Shown: piece by piece, positions 24,181-32,543 of the stretch
Numbering within the stretch: the stretch's first letter is position 1
Layout of the letters: the number at the start of each line of letters is the position of its first letter
From: HB2-32-21 sp040235495
Lineage (GTDB): Bacteria; Pseudomonadota; Gammaproteobacteria; Pseudomonadales; Porticoccaceae
Assembly: GCA_040235495.1 (NCBI GenBank)
Contig: JBECKV010000006.1
Coordinates: forward strand, 1-45,405
Length of the DNA: 45,405 nt
Direction: 5' to 3'
Position numbers and translations under genes: made by a program
The notes under the pieces: generated by a model
Database searches by the model: none
What the model was told of the DNA's origin: nothing
What the model saw: only the letters and a program-made list of their open reading frames with translations

Positions 24181-25599
24181 TCAGGCCAGGCCCCGCAGCT
24201 GGCCCAGGGTCCGGATTTGTACCGCGTCAATGCCTGGACCGCTCAGGGTATCGGAGATCACTACCGCCTTATCGTCCTCGGAAAACTCATTGCGCGCGAG
24301 CAGCATGGTGGCGGCGTTGACCAGGATTTTATCCGGATCGCTGTCGTAGGCGATGGCAAAACTGAGGACATTGCGGTTCAACACCAGTTGACGCCGGGTG
24401 GCTTCATCGAAGGTGAACGCGCAAATAACCGGTGTTTGGGGGTGGCAATTAGTCACGTAGTCAGCCATGCGCCCGGTCTTGGTGGGTACGATGATGACTT
24501 TTGCGCCGATTGACTCCGCCAGTTTAACCGCCGCCGAGCAGATTTCCTGCTTGTCACTTTCCAGTCGCAGGCCGTCGGTAAACAGGAGGCCGCGGCTTTT
24601 CTCGATGGAGCGCGCGATTTTGTCGAGCATTTCCACGCATCGCACCGGATGCTTGCCGATGGTGGTTTCGGCGGACAGCATGATGGCGTCGGCTTCCTCG
24701 TAAACGGCGTTGGCGACGTCTGTCACCTCGGCCCGCGTCGGCAGGGGGTTTTCGATCATGGATTCGAGCATGTGGGTGGCAACGATTACGCGTTTGCCGT
24801 GAATGGCGCATTGTCTGACGATGCGGCGCTGAACTCGTGGCAGCACTTCAATGGGGATTTCCACGCCCAGATCGCCCCGGGCTACCATGATGCCATCGAC
24901 CGCGGCGATAATACTTTCGAGATTGGTCAGCCCCTCCTGATCCTCGATCTTGGCAATGGTTTTGATTTTCCGTCTATTTTCGGGAATCAGTCGCCTAAAT
25001 GCTTCAATATCACTGGCATTACGCACAAATGAGAGGGCAATGAAGTCGACCTCATGGTCTACCGCCATGGCGATATCATTTTTGTCTTTTTCAGTAATTG
25101 CCGGCAAGTTCACGCGTATACCGGGCAAATTCACGTGCTTTTTGCTTTTAAGTACACCACCGTCGATAACCCTGCATTTGATAATCGGATCGGCCTTTTC
25201 CAGAACCTCCAGGTTGATCAGACCATTGTCGACGGTGATCTTGCCGCCAATCTCGACGTCATTGATGAGATCAGCGTAATTGACCTGGATGGAGCTGGCT
25301 TCGACGTCCACGGATCCCCGCGCCACTACCGAAACCACATCCCCGGTTTTCAGATTTAAATCATAGGGACGGTCACCCGTGCGGATTTCCGGCCCCTGGG
25401 TGTCGACCAGGACGGCGATGGGATGCTTGAGCGTCTTGTTGAGTGTCTGGATACGCCGGATGACTGAAATATGGAAGTCATGATCTCCGTGGGACATATT
25501 CAGGCGCGCTATATTCATTCCCGCCGCGGCCAGGGAGGTAAGCATTTCCATGGAGCTGGTGGCGGGACCTATCGTGCAGATGATTTTGGTTTTTCGCAT
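24181..25599 (-). CDS. pyk: Pyruvate kinase
   Basis: 472 residues. Landmarks: RKTKIICTIGPATSSMEML at the start, ARLNMSHGDHDFH, AKIEDQEGL, the catalytic MVARGDLGVEIPIEVLP (Mg2+-binding ARGDLG), MLSAETTIGKHPV and a C-terminal domain with VIVPTKTGRMADYV for an allosteric effector. It converts PEP and ADP to pyruvate and ATP. Length and motifs fit the PykA-type bacterial tetramer. GGAAA precedes the ATG. It lies upstream of nothing on its strand but the convergent ilvA. Confidence 0.96.
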   Translation of the reverse strand: MRKTKIICTIGPATSSMEMLTSLAAAGMNIARLNMSHGDHDFHISVIRRIQTLNKTLKHPIAVLVDTQGPEIRTGDRPYDLNLKTGDVVSVVARGSVDVEASSIQVNYADLINDVEIGGKITVDNGLINLEVLEKADPIIKCRVIDGGVLKSKKHVNLPGIRVNLPAITEKDKNDIAMAVDHEVDFIALSFVRNASDIEAFRRLIPENRRKIKTIAKIEDQEGLTNLESIIAAVDGIMVARGDLGVEIPIEVLPRVQRRIVRQCAIHGKRVIVATHMLESMIENPLPTRAEVTDVANAVYEEADAIMLSAETTIGKHPVRCVEMLDKIARSIEKSRGLLFTDGLRLESDKQEICSAAVKLAESIGAKVIIVPTKTGRMADYVTNCHPQTPVICAFTFDEATRRQLVLNRNVLSFAIAYDSDPDKILVNAATMLLARNEFSEDDKAVVISDTLSGPGIDAVQIRTLGQLRGLA

Positions 25600-25640
25600 G
25601 ATTTTCCTTGTTCGCGATTGGGATGGTGTCCGGATTGGTA

Positions 25641-26240
25641 TCAGGGCAACGCGGTGATTAATTCCCTTTCCGTGACGATGTAGTCCAGGGGTATATCCCA
25701 GGGTGCGGCGGGCAGGTGGCTCACCTCCTGAAAACCGTGCGCCAGCCCGATGCGCAGGGGCTTTGTGTTGGTGCCGAGCCGACGCAATGTTCGGTCGTAA
25801 TAACCGCCGCCCATACCCAGGCGGTGACCCTGACGATCAAAGGCGACCAGGGGCATAAAAATGATATCGAGGGTGTTGAGTACGGCAATATTCGAGCCTG
25901 GCAGCGCGGGCTCTTCGATACCGTAACGGTTTTTTTTCAGGGGTGTTCCGGGCCGGTAGCGGACGAAATGAAGCTTTTTTTGTTTCAAGGGCTTTAACAC
26001 CGGCAAATAGCAGGATTTACCCATCGCCAGCGCGTGGTGTAACAGTGGGCCCGGGTCGATTTCGCCGTCGGTAGCCAGGTAAAACGCAGCCCTTCGGGCC
26101 AGACGGTAGCGGAGGCAATTCCGCAATTGTCTCAGCATGTTGGCGGCCGCCTGGCGTTGTTCGAATGAACTCAGTTCGCGCCGCCGTGAGCGCATGCGGG
26201 CACGTAACATTTCCCGGCTGTGGACGCTGTCCTTGTTCAT
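25641..26240 (-). CDS. fau: 5-formyltetrahydrofolate cyclo-ligase
   Basis: 199 residues. The N-terminal ELSSFEQRQAAANMLRQL is followed by FYLATDGEIDPGPLL, LPVLKPLKQKKLHFVRY, FMPLVAFDRQGHRLGMGGGY (folate/ATP-binding MGGGYYDRTL) and IGLAHGFQEV. It uses ATP to convert 5-formyl-THF to 5,10-methenyl-THF. It lies downstream of zapA and the 6S RNA on the same strand, as in E. coli (ygfA), where processing links it to ssrS. A small hairpin, GTGCGC-CAGAT-GCGCAC (26262-26278), lies in its leader. Confidence 0.95.
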   Translation of the reverse strand: MNKDSVHSREMLRARMRSRRRELSSFEQRQAAANMLRQLRNCLRYRLARRAAFYLATDGEIDPGPLLHHALAMGKSCYLPVLKPLKQKKLHFVRYRPGTPLKKNRYGIEEPALPGSNIAVLNTLDIIFMPLVAFDRQGHRLGMGGGYYDRTLRRLGTNTKPLRIGLAHGFQEVSHLPAAPWDIPLDYIVTERELITALP

Positions 26241-26457
26241 TGAAACTTACCTGGAGCGTATGTGCGCCAGATGCGCACCGGGCTGAAACTCGTCGCGGTA
26301 GTGTGTAGCGCGCCGGGCAGCGATGGCAAGCGTTGGCGCCCGGCGAGTCTGACTGATTGATGAAAGTGCTGTGTCAGTCCGGTCGTCCGGGTTGACGAAG
26401 CAACACGAGCTATCTAGGGCCAGAATCGATTGCCCCGCGTTTGCATGTGCGGATTGA
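26241..26457 (-). other. Spacer between 6S RNA and fau
   Basis: No gene is seen here. It holds two inverted repeats: CGCCGGGC (26311-26318) with GCCCGGCG (26338-26345), and GTGCGC with GCGCAC (26262-26267, 26273-26278). Neither is followed by a T-run. The first could help end or process the 6S transcript; the second lies just before the fau ribosome-binding region. Confidence 0.4.
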
Positions 26458-26628
26458 GGTACCCGGAAGTGCCGCCGTCGACTGAGCCTTGAACCGAAAG
26501 GTTCAAGGTGGGTATCTCCGTGACGCATCAGGCTTTCCGGCTCGCGGACTTGCACAACAGCGCCAGCGCAAATGCCCAAGGTAGTGATATCGGTCAAGGA
26601 CGTAGCGACTAGCCTGCACCCCAGGTAC
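26458..26628 (-). ncRNA. ssrS: 6S RNA
   Basis: About 171 nt in the conserved zapA-ssrS-fau position. Its 3' half reads CACCTTGAACC-TTTC-GGTTCAAGG and then GGCGGCACTTCCGGG, matching E. coli 6S RNA (CACCUUGAACC...GGUUCAAGG...GCGGCGGCAUCUC). The 5' end (GTACCTGGGGTGC from 26628) pairs with the 3' end (GCACTTCCGGGTAC) with one bulged base, forming the terminal stem. 6S RNA mimics an open promoter and sequesters sigma70 RNA polymerase in stationary phase. The ends are estimated from the stem and the upstream -10 and are accurate to a few bases. Confidence 0.9.
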
Positions 26629-26632
26629 GGGC

Positions 26633-26638
26633 ATTATA
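26633..26638 (-). promoter_or_regulatory. -10 element of the 6S RNA promoter
   Basis: A perfect TATAAT on the minus strand, 4 bases before the proposed 6S 5' end. No good -35 is seen at 16-18 bases (ACTCGC at 17). The 4-base gap to the proposed 5' end is slightly short, so transcription may start a few bases further in. Confidence 0.65.
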
Positions 26639-26720
26639 GTCCAGCGGGCGCGGACGCGAGTAATGCGCTTCTAATTAAGGGACCTCTATTTAAAAGATAT
26701 CTAAAAGACTTATTTGAGGA

Positions 26721-26750
26721 ACTTCTATTTAAGGGACTTCTATTTAAGGG
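26721..26750. repeat. 15-bp perfect tandem duplication over the zapA stop codon
   Basis: ACTTCTATTTAAGGG occurs twice (26721-26735, 26736-26750); the second copy contains the zapA stop codon. More degenerate relatives (CTTCTAATTAAGGGAC, CCTCTATTTAAAAG) extend leftward to about 26669, so this may be a decayed longer array between zapA and the 6S promoter. Confidence 0.85.
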
Positions 26751-27036
26751 ACTTCAGGGCGTTAGAGAGCTTCAGATCGAGTCGCAGCAGATCTTTTTTA
26801 TTGATCTCGCCAGCGGCGACTTTGGATTCGGCCTTGAGCAGGTCATAGGACAGATTCAAGGCCGCCATCACGGCGATGCGCTCAAGCCCGATCACTGAAC
26901 CGGTCTTGCGGATTTCCCGCATTCTGCTGTCGAGCGCTTGCGCTGACTCCATCAGTCCGGGTTTTTCCTCCGCCGGACACTGCACCTGGTACTCTTTGTC
27001 GAGAATGCGTATTTGCACCGTTTCCAGACTGGCCAA
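26740..27036 (-). CDS. zapA: Cell division protein ZapA
   Basis: 98 residues. The N-terminal VQIRILDKEYQVQCPAEEKP is the ZapA beta-domain, followed by the long coiled-coil helix (LMESAQALDSRMREIRKTGS, AVMAALNLSYDLLKAES). ZapA crosslinks FtsZ filaments at the division ring. The start appears to be TTG at 27036: AAGGA lies 7 nt upstream, overlapping the stop of the preceding zapB-like gene, and the nearby ATG is out of frame. It is cotranscribed with that gene and followed by 6S RNA and fau. Confidence 0.93.
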   Translation of the reverse strand: MASLETVQIRILDKEYQVQCPAEEKPGLMESAQALDSRMREIRKTGSVIGLERIAVMAALNLSYDLLKAESKVAAGEINKKDLLRLDLKLSNALKSLK

Positions 27037-27040
27037 GGGT

Positions 27041-27250
27041 TCATCCTTCCGGGTTGAGCGATTTTAAGCGGGCGATCATGTTTTCCACCCTGCTGCGTGC
27101 CTGTTCGTTTTTTTCCAGAAGTTGCCCGCGTTCGCGCACCAGACCGGACTCGCGTTCCCGCAACGCCGTATTCTCTTTTTGCAGTCGACTGGCGAGTTCC
27201 ACCAGCTGGTCGATTTTATGCTCTAGGCTCTCGGTGGTCTCTGAAGTCAT
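27041..27250 (-). CDS. Short coiled-coil protein (ZapB-like, TIGR02449 type)
   Basis: 69 residues, almost entirely predicted coiled coil: LEHKIDQLVELASRLQKENT and RERGQLLEKNEQARSRVEN, with heptad Leu and many Glu/Arg. Small proteins of this kind sit directly before zapA in many gammaproteobacteria and resemble ZapB, the ZapA partner that links the Z-ring to MatP. It ends 4 bases before the zapA start codon. The assignment rests on position and composition. Confidence 0.85.
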   Translation of the reverse strand: MTSETTESLEHKIDQLVELASRLQKENTALRERESGLVRERGQLLEKNEQARSRVENMIARLKSLNPEG

Positions 27251-27368
27251 AATCGGGATAGCGTCGCAATGATCAGGTTGGTTGCCAGTTTCACCCAGAT
27301 GGGAAACAGTCGATTGCCGGCAACCTGGTGGACAACCTCTTGTTTGAAGGCTGATTGTTTGAGGGTAC

Positions 27369-27374
27369 TATAAT
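27369..27374 (+). promoter_or_regulatory. Candidate -10 for the ygfB-pepP-ubiH-ubiI operon
   Basis: A perfect TATAAT in the 245-base divergent gap between the zapB-like gene and ygfB, 122 bases before the ygfB ATG. TTGAAG at 27344-27349 could be a -35 at the long spacing of 19. TTGTTTGAAG / TTGTTTGAGG is repeated at a 15-base period just upstream (27340, 27355). Confidence 0.45.
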
Positions 27375-27495
27375 TGCTCGCTGGCGAGTCGGTCAATAAT
27401 CCTAAGCTTGTTTCGAGAAGTATGCCCTTATTCAATTGTAAATCCAGTAAATATGGTTCACATGGCTGCTCGCCGGGTGATGAGTCGAGCCGCTG

Positions 27496-28065
27496 ATGGC
27501 TGGCGGGATCGTGCCGGTGAATTTCGAAGACTATGGCAATGCCTTGCTGATGCACGGTTTGGATAATCATCCATCCGAGTTGCAGGGAGGTTTGTTTGGC
27601 GGTTTATGTGGCGCTAGCGGCTTGATTGGGGAAAATTTACTCGCCTTTTTCTCGCAATTAACCGAGACCAGCACGGAGCGCCTGAAACCGCTGGAAGACG
27701 AACTCAAGGGAATTTACCGGGACGTCCAGACCAGTATGGATGCCGGAGGTGGGTTGATCGAGCTTCTGTTGCCGGATGACGACCAGGCGCTTTCAGACAG
27801 GCTGGATGCCCTGTCACGGTGGTGCCGCGGTTTTCTGGTGGGTCTGGGTTTGTCGGGCCTGTCCGGCGATACCAAGCTGGCTCCGGACATTACTGAAGCG
27901 ATGCGGGATCTTGCTGAAATCGTGCTGGTTGACCCGGTAGTTGAAGCGACGGAAGATGCCGAAGCGAGTTTCGTTGAGCTGATCGAGTTTGTCCGGGTCG
28001 CCGCGAGTCTGATTCAGGTGGAGCTGGCAGCGATGATGTCGGTGCCGGACGAGCGTAAACACTGA
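27496..28065 (+). CDS. ygfB: YgfB/YecA-type UPF0149 family protein
   Basis: 189 residues, all-helical. Family segments: NHPSELQGGLFGGLCGAS near the N-terminus and RWCRGFLVGLGLSGLSGD in the middle. An acidic C-terminal portion ends in FVELIEFVRVAASLIQVELA. It is the usual first gene before pepP-ubiH-ubiI. In pseudomonads YgfB homologues are implicated in regulating stress and beta-lactam resistance genes; the role here is unknown. The ATG lacks a strong ribosome-binding site, and a GTG 5 codons downstream is a possible alternative. Confidence 0.9.
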   Translation: MAGGIVPVNFEDYGNALLMHGLDNHPSELQGGLFGGLCGASGLIGENLLAFFSQLTETSTERLKPLEDELKGIYRDVQTSMDAGGGLIELLLPDDDQALSDRLDALSRWCRGFLVGLGLSGLSGDTKLAPDITEAMRDLAEIVLVDPVVEATEDAEASFVELIEFVRVAASLIQVELAAMMSVPDERKH

Positions 28066-28078
28066 GAAAATACCAACC

Positions 28079-29389
28079 ATGATAGACAGCAAGGAATTTG
28101 CCCGACGACGACGTGATCTGATGTCCATGATGGGCAAAAACAGCATTGCCGTAATTACCGCGGCACCCGAGCGTCCACGCAGTCGCGATACCCATTACCC
28201 CTATCGACAGGACAGCGATTTTTACTATCTGAGTCGTTTCCCCGAACCGGAAGCCGTGCTGGTGCTGGTGCCCGGCCGCAAACAGGGGGAATTTATTTTA
28301 TTTTGCCGGGAGCGTGATCGGGAGCGGGAAATATGGGATGGCTATCGCGCCGGACCAGAGGGCGCGTGCGCCGACTTTGGCGCCAATGACGCCTTCCCCA
28401 TCAACGATATCGATGAAATTCTGCCGGGCCTGCTGGAGGGCAAGGAACGGGTTTACTACGCGGTGGGAAAGGACAGGGAGTTTGATCAGCAATTGATGGG
28501 CTGGATCAATGATATTCGCGGCCGCGCCCGCGCGGGCGCTGTGCCGCCGGCGGAGTTTGTCGATCTGGATCACCTGCTCCACGACATGCGCTTGCTGAAA
28601 AGGCCTTCGGAAATCAAACTGATGCGCAAGGCCGGCAAAATCTCCGCTGCCGCCCATTGTCGGGCCATGCGCGCCGTGCGTCCCGGGATGATGGAGTATG
28701 AGTTGCAGGCCGAGCTCGAGCATGAGTTCGCTAGATCCGGCGCCAGTTTCCCGGCCTACACTTCTATTGTCGGGGGGGGTGGCAACGCCTGCATCCTCCA
28801 TTACATTACTAACCGGGACCCACTGAAAGACGGTGATCTGGTACTGGTTGACGCCGGCTGTGAATACCAGCATTACGCCGCTGATATCACCCGCACCTTT
28901 CCGGTAAACGGCAAATTCAGCGCGGAACAAAAAGCTGTCTATGACATCGTTCTCGAAGCACAGCTGGCGGCGATTGACGCGGTTCGGATTGGCTGCGCCT
29001 GGGATAAGCCCCATCGGCTTACCGTGGAAATCATTACCGCCGGCCTGGTGGAACTGGGTCTGCTGAAAGGCAAGGTCGAGGACTTGATCGAGAAAAATGC
29101 CCATACCCGTTTTTACATGCACCGGGCCGGGCATTGGCTGGGCATGGATGTGCATGACGTCGGTGACTACAAGGTCGATAATCAGTGGCGTATGCTGGAG
29201 CCGGGCATGGTGATGACCGTGGAGCCTGGTATCTACATCTCCCCCAATGACACCAAAGTGGCGAAAAAGTGGCGTGGCATCGGTATTCGCATCGAAGACG
29301 ATGTCCTGCTGACCCGTAAGGGACCGGAGGTCCTTACTACCGGTGTGCCGAAGACTGTCGCGGATATCGAAGCCTATATGGCCGCCTGA
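28079..29389 (+). CDS. pepP: Xaa-Pro aminopeptidase
   Basis: 436 residues. The N-terminal domain (DSKEFARRRRDLMSMMGKNS, YPYRQDSDFYYLSRFPEPEA) precedes the pita-bread metallopeptidase. Metal ligands are visible: Asp residues in LVDAGCEYQHYAADITRTFP, His in RAGHWLGMDVHDVGD, Glu in MVMTVEPGIYIS and Glu in GIGIRIEDDVLL. It removes N-terminal residues preceding proline using two Mn2+ ions. It starts 13 bases after ygfB and is followed by ubiH after 2 bases, the standard order of this operon. Confidence 0.96.
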   Translation: MIDSKEFARRRRDLMSMMGKNSIAVITAAPERPRSRDTHYPYRQDSDFYYLSRFPEPEAVLVLVPGRKQGEFILFCRERDREREIWDGYRAGPEGACADFGANDAFPINDIDEILPGLLEGKERVYYAVGKDREFDQQLMGWINDIRGRARAGAVPPAEFVDLDHLLHDMRLLKRPSEIKLMRKAGKISAAAHCRAMRAVRPGMMEYELQAELEHEFARSGASFPAYTSIVGGGGNACILHYITNRDPLKDGDLVLVDAGCEYQHYAADITRTFPVNGKFSAEQKAVYDIVLEAQLAAIDAVRIGCAWDKPHRLTVEIITAGLVELGLLKGKVEDLIEKNAHTRFYMHRAGHWLGMDVHDVGDYKVDNQWRMLEPGMVMTVEPGIYISPNDTKVAKKWRGIGIRIEDDVLLTRKGPEVLTTGVPKTVADIEAYMAA

Positions 29390-29391
29390 CA

Positions 29392-30663
29392 ATGCGTATT
29401 GAGCAGCGCCTGTCGGTGTTACCCGAGCGCGCCGATATTGTCATTGTTGGCGCGGGGCTTACAGGCTTGTGCACGGCATTGTTTCTCGCCCATCAGCCTC
29501 CGACCTGGAAGATACTGCTGCTGGATACCGGCACCTCGACGGATGGCGCCGGGGAGCCTGGGCCGGACGCGGCGGAAGAGTCTTTTGGTCCACGCCATAT
29601 TGCGCTGTCGGAGAGCAGTCGGCGGCTGTTCGACCGAGTTGGGCTATGGCCGCCAATTGCTGACGGTGCGGCAGCTATCACCGAAATCAGGATTTCTGAT
29701 CGAGGCCATGCCGGCCATGCCGTGCTTGCAGCCGCCGAACAGGGCCTGGCCAGCTATGGCCATGTGGTCGACGCGACGGCTTTGGCGGCGGTGCTCTCGC
29801 AGGCGGTGGACAGGGCACCCGGCATTCAACGCCTGTCTACCGAGGCGATTGTACAACCGCGGCCCCGGACTGACGGAATGACCCTGCTGGTGGGCGATCA
29901 GCAGACGCGGGCAGCGCTGGTGGTGTTGGCAAACGGTCCGGCCTCGCCACAAGCGCGCGGGCTGGGTATCGGTTTCAAAACCAAAAACTATGATCGCGTC
30001 GCCCTTACCGCAACCCTGACTCTGGTCGAGTCCCACCACGGGATTGCCTATGAACGGTTTACCAGCGAAGGTCCGGTCGCTCTTTTACCGCTACCGGATC
30101 GTCAGGGGCTACCCCAGGCGTCCCTGGTTTGGAGCATGGCGCCAGATCATGCTGAAGTGTTGCGAAATGCCTCGGCCACTGAATGCCTGAAGCAGCTTCG
30201 GGAAGTGTTTGGCAGCCGTGCCGGCCCCTTTGTCGCCATCGAGCATCGCCATGTCACGCCCTTGACCAGAACCGTGGCCCTGGAGCAGGTGCGCTCCCAT
30301 CTGGTCCTGGTCGGCTCAGCCGCGCACAGTCTGCACCCCGTGGCGGGCCAGGGATTTAACCTCAGCCTGCGCGATATCGCCGTGCTAGCGGAGGTGCTGG
30401 CCGAGGAGGTCACACAGGCCGAGACGCCGGGCGCGCTTTCACGCTTGCACCGCTATCAACGGCTGCGCCAGGATGATCAAGATCGGGTGATGGCCTTCAG
30501 CGATCTGTTGCCGTCGCTATTTGCCAGCACTAATCCACTGGTGGTGAGTGCCCGCAACCTGGGTCTCCTGGGTATTGATCTGGTACCGGAGCTGGGCCGG
30601 GGACTCGCTCGTTTCGGTGCCGGCCTCATGGCTGGCAAGGGCTCTCGCAGCGTGCACTCATGA
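29392..30663 (+). CDS. ubiH: 2-octaprenyl-6-methoxyphenol hydroxylase
   Basis: 423 residues of the UbiH/COQ6 flavoprotein monooxygenase family. FAD-binding IVIVGAGLTGLCTALFLAHQ lies at the N-terminus and the second FAD motif LVLVGSAAHSLHPVAGQGFN near residue 305. Like E. coli UbiH it has a non-Asp residue in the usual GDAAH position (Ser). It hydroxylates the ubiquinone ring with O2 and NAD(P)H. Its last 4 bases (ATGA) overlap the start of the next hydroxylase gene. It lacks a clear ribosome-binding site and is probably coupled to pepP. Confidence 0.93.
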   Translation: MRIEQRLSVLPERADIVIVGAGLTGLCTALFLAHQPPTWKILLLDTGTSTDGAGEPGPDAAEESFGPRHIALSESSRRLFDRVGLWPPIADGAAAITEIRISDRGHAGHAVLAAAEQGLASYGHVVDATALAAVLSQAVDRAPGIQRLSTEAIVQPRPRTDGMTLLVGDQQTRAALVVLANGPASPQARGLGIGFKTKNYDRVALTATLTLVESHHGIAYERFTSEGPVALLPLPDRQGLPQASLVWSMAPDHAEVLRNASATECLKQLREVFGSRAGPFVAIEHRHVTPLTRTVALEQVRSHLVLVGSAAHSLHPVAGQGFNLSLRDIAVLAEVLAEEVTQAETPGALSRLHRYQRLRQDDQDRVMAFSDLLPSLFASTNPLVVSARNLGLLGIDLVPELGRGLARFGAGLMAGKGSRSVHS

Positions 30664-31910
30664 ACGTCGATTACGATGTGGTGATTGCCGGCGCCGGACT
30701 GGTCGGAGCCTCCCTTGCCTTGTCACTGGCGCGTCTCAGCGAATCGGAGCCCCTGAATATCGCTCTGGTCGAAGCGCGGCAGCCGTCACCGCCCCGGATT
30801 TACGAGGGTGACGCGGAGCCACTCTTTGACGCACGGGTCGTGGCGCTGAACGAAGCGTCCCGATTGTTGCTCGATCAACTTGGCTTGTGGGAAACCATCA
30901 GGGCCGCGAGGGTCTGCCCGTATACCGGTATGGAAGTACGCGATGCCGACGGCACCGGGATGATCAGCTTCAATGCCGAAGCAGTTCACCAGCCCGATCT
31001 TGGACACATCGTTGAAAATTCACTGATCCTCCAGACGCTTTATACGGCGATAGGGGCGCGGAAAAACATAGAACTGTTCTGTCCTGCGACAGTAGACGCC
31101 GTGGAGCCCGCTGCAACCGGGCTGGACAATACCGATGCACACCCTGATGGGCTGCGCTTACGGCTGCGGCGCGAAAGTATTTGCACGCGTTTGTTGATCG
31201 TCGCGGATGGAGCTCACTCGGCGCTGCGGGAGTATTGTGGATTTGACACGCACGGCTGGGATTATGGACATAACGCCATTGTTGCTGTCCTGCGCAGTGA
31301 ACGCAGTCATCGGGGCAAGGCCTGGCAATGGTTCACCAGCCAGGGGCCGCTGGCTTTCCTGCCGCTGCAAGAGCACGGTGGCGAGAGCCGCTTTATTGCC
31401 ATCGTCTGGTCCCAGCAGCGCCGGCGCGCGCAACAACTGATGGCGCTGCCTGAGCCGGAGTTTTGCCGGGAGTTGGGGCTGATCAGTGAGCACTGTCTGG
31501 GCGCGCTCGAACTGCTGACCCGCAGGCAGAGCCATCCGCTGAGCCAGTGCCACGCGCGCGATTACGTGAAACCGCGCATCGCCCTGGTGGGTGATGCTGC
31601 TCATGCCATCCACCCCCTGGCCGGACAAGGGGTGAATCTGGGCCTGAGTGATGTCAGGGTTCTGAGTCAGGAACTGGCGCGCTGGCGCGCTCGGGGCCTG
31701 GATATTGGCTCGATCGAGGTATTGCGGCGCTATCAGCGACGACGGAAGCCCGAAAACCTCGCCGCCATGGCCGCGATGGAAGCTTTAAAACGCCTGTTCG
31801 AGCGGGACGAAATACCGCTTCGACTCTTGCGAAACTGGGGGATGAAGCAAGTCGATGGACTGGGTCCGGTTAAAAATCAGCTGATCAGACAGGCCATGGG
31901 GATGGCCTAG
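30660..31910 (+). CDS. ubiI: UbiI/VisC-type ubiquinone hydroxylase
   Basis: 416 residues, paralogous to the preceding UbiH. FAD-binding VVIAGAGLVGASLALSLARL, the DARVVALNEASRLLLDQLGLW segment, and the canonical IALVGDAAHAIHPLAGQGVN with the FAD-ribityl Asp. It likely performs the C5 ring hydroxylation of ubiquinone synthesis. Family splitting among UbiI, UbiF and UbiH paralogues is uncertain from sequence alone, but position after ubiH favours UbiI. Its stop codon overlaps that of the convergent psiE gene. Confidence 0.88.
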   Translation: MNVDYDVVIAGAGLVGASLALSLARLSESEPLNIALVEARQPSPPRIYEGDAEPLFDARVVALNEASRLLLDQLGLWETIRAARVCPYTGMEVRDADGTGMISFNAEAVHQPDLGHIVENSLILQTLYTAIGARKNIELFCPATVDAVEPAATGLDNTDAHPDGLRLRLRRESICTRLLIVADGAHSALREYCGFDTHGWDYGHNAIVAVLRSERSHRGKAWQWFTSQGPLAFLPLQEHGGESRFIAIVWSQQRRRAQQLMALPEPEFCRELGLISEHCLGALELLTRRQSHPLSQCHARDYVKPRIALVGDAAHAIHPLAGQGVNLGLSDVRVLSQELARWRARGLDIGSIEVLRRYQRRRKPENLAAMAAMEALKRLFERDEIPLRLLRNWGMKQVDGLGPVKNQLIRQAMGMA

Positions 31911-32398
31911 GTTTTCTTGGTGATCAACCAGTAGGTGATACCCAGCGCCAGCACCACGGCGGCGGTGCCGTAAATATAGGGCGGCGTGATCGTTTCATAA
32001 TCAAAAATAATCACTTTCCGGGCAATCGCCATCAGCGCCGTGGCAATTACCAAGCGCACCGGGATGATGTTGCTGCTCAGATACATCCTGATATTGATGA
32101 AAATCTCGATGGCGATCAGTACGGCCAGAAAAGCGCCGAAGGTGGCCAGGATGTCATTGATTTGCAATAACAGAAAAGGTGGCTCGGTGATGCGTTGATA
32201 GAGCACGTAAATGACATCGCCAATGCCCCAGACGATAACCAGGACCATCAGTACCGCGAGTATTTTGACCGCAACTCGAATGATGTGATGCAGTATGCGA
32301 ATGGTCGGGTCCTCGTGACCCAGATGCAGATCGTGGCCGGGTTCGTGTTGAAAGTCGGCGCGAACGGAGGAGTTTGCAGGGTTTTCTGGTTCCATCAT
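31907..32398 (-). CDS. PsiE-family membrane protein
   Basis: 163 residues. A His-rich cytoplasmic N-terminus (FQHEPGHDLHLGHED) is followed by four hydrophobic segments: AVKILAVLMVLVIVWGIGDV, ILATFGAFLAVLIAIEIFIN, RLVIATALMAIARKVIIFDY and YIYGTAAVVLALGITYWLIT. These match the phosphate-starvation-inducible PsiE family of the inner membrane, function unknown. The stop overlaps that of ubiI (shared CTAG, 31907-31910). It is divergent from gcvT; no Pho box was recognised in the 145-base gap. Confidence 0.88.
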   Translation of the reverse strand: MMEPENPANSSVRADFQHEPGHDLHLGHEDPTIRILHHIIRVAVKILAVLMVLVIVWGIGDVIYVLYQRITEPPFLLLQINDILATFGAFLAVLIAIEIFINIRMYLSSNIIPVRLVIATALMAIARKVIIFDYETITPPYIYGTAAVVLALGITYWLITKKT

Positions 32399-32543
32399 CT
32401 ATTTGTTGCGATTCTTGTGGGCAGGCGCGATTGTAGCCAATAAACAGGGCTTGCGGGCTTGATGCGTGTCAGCGTCGCCGGAGTGGCAGTGATAGCATGG
32501 AACCCGCTCCCGGATTAAGATAGCCCTTGTTGTCGGAGTCGCC

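Noticed and set aside
32399..32543. Possible glycine riboswitch upstream of gcvT
   Set aside because: I looked for the conserved tandem glycine-aptamer core and found none; the gap is only 145 bases and is shared with the divergent psiE promoter.
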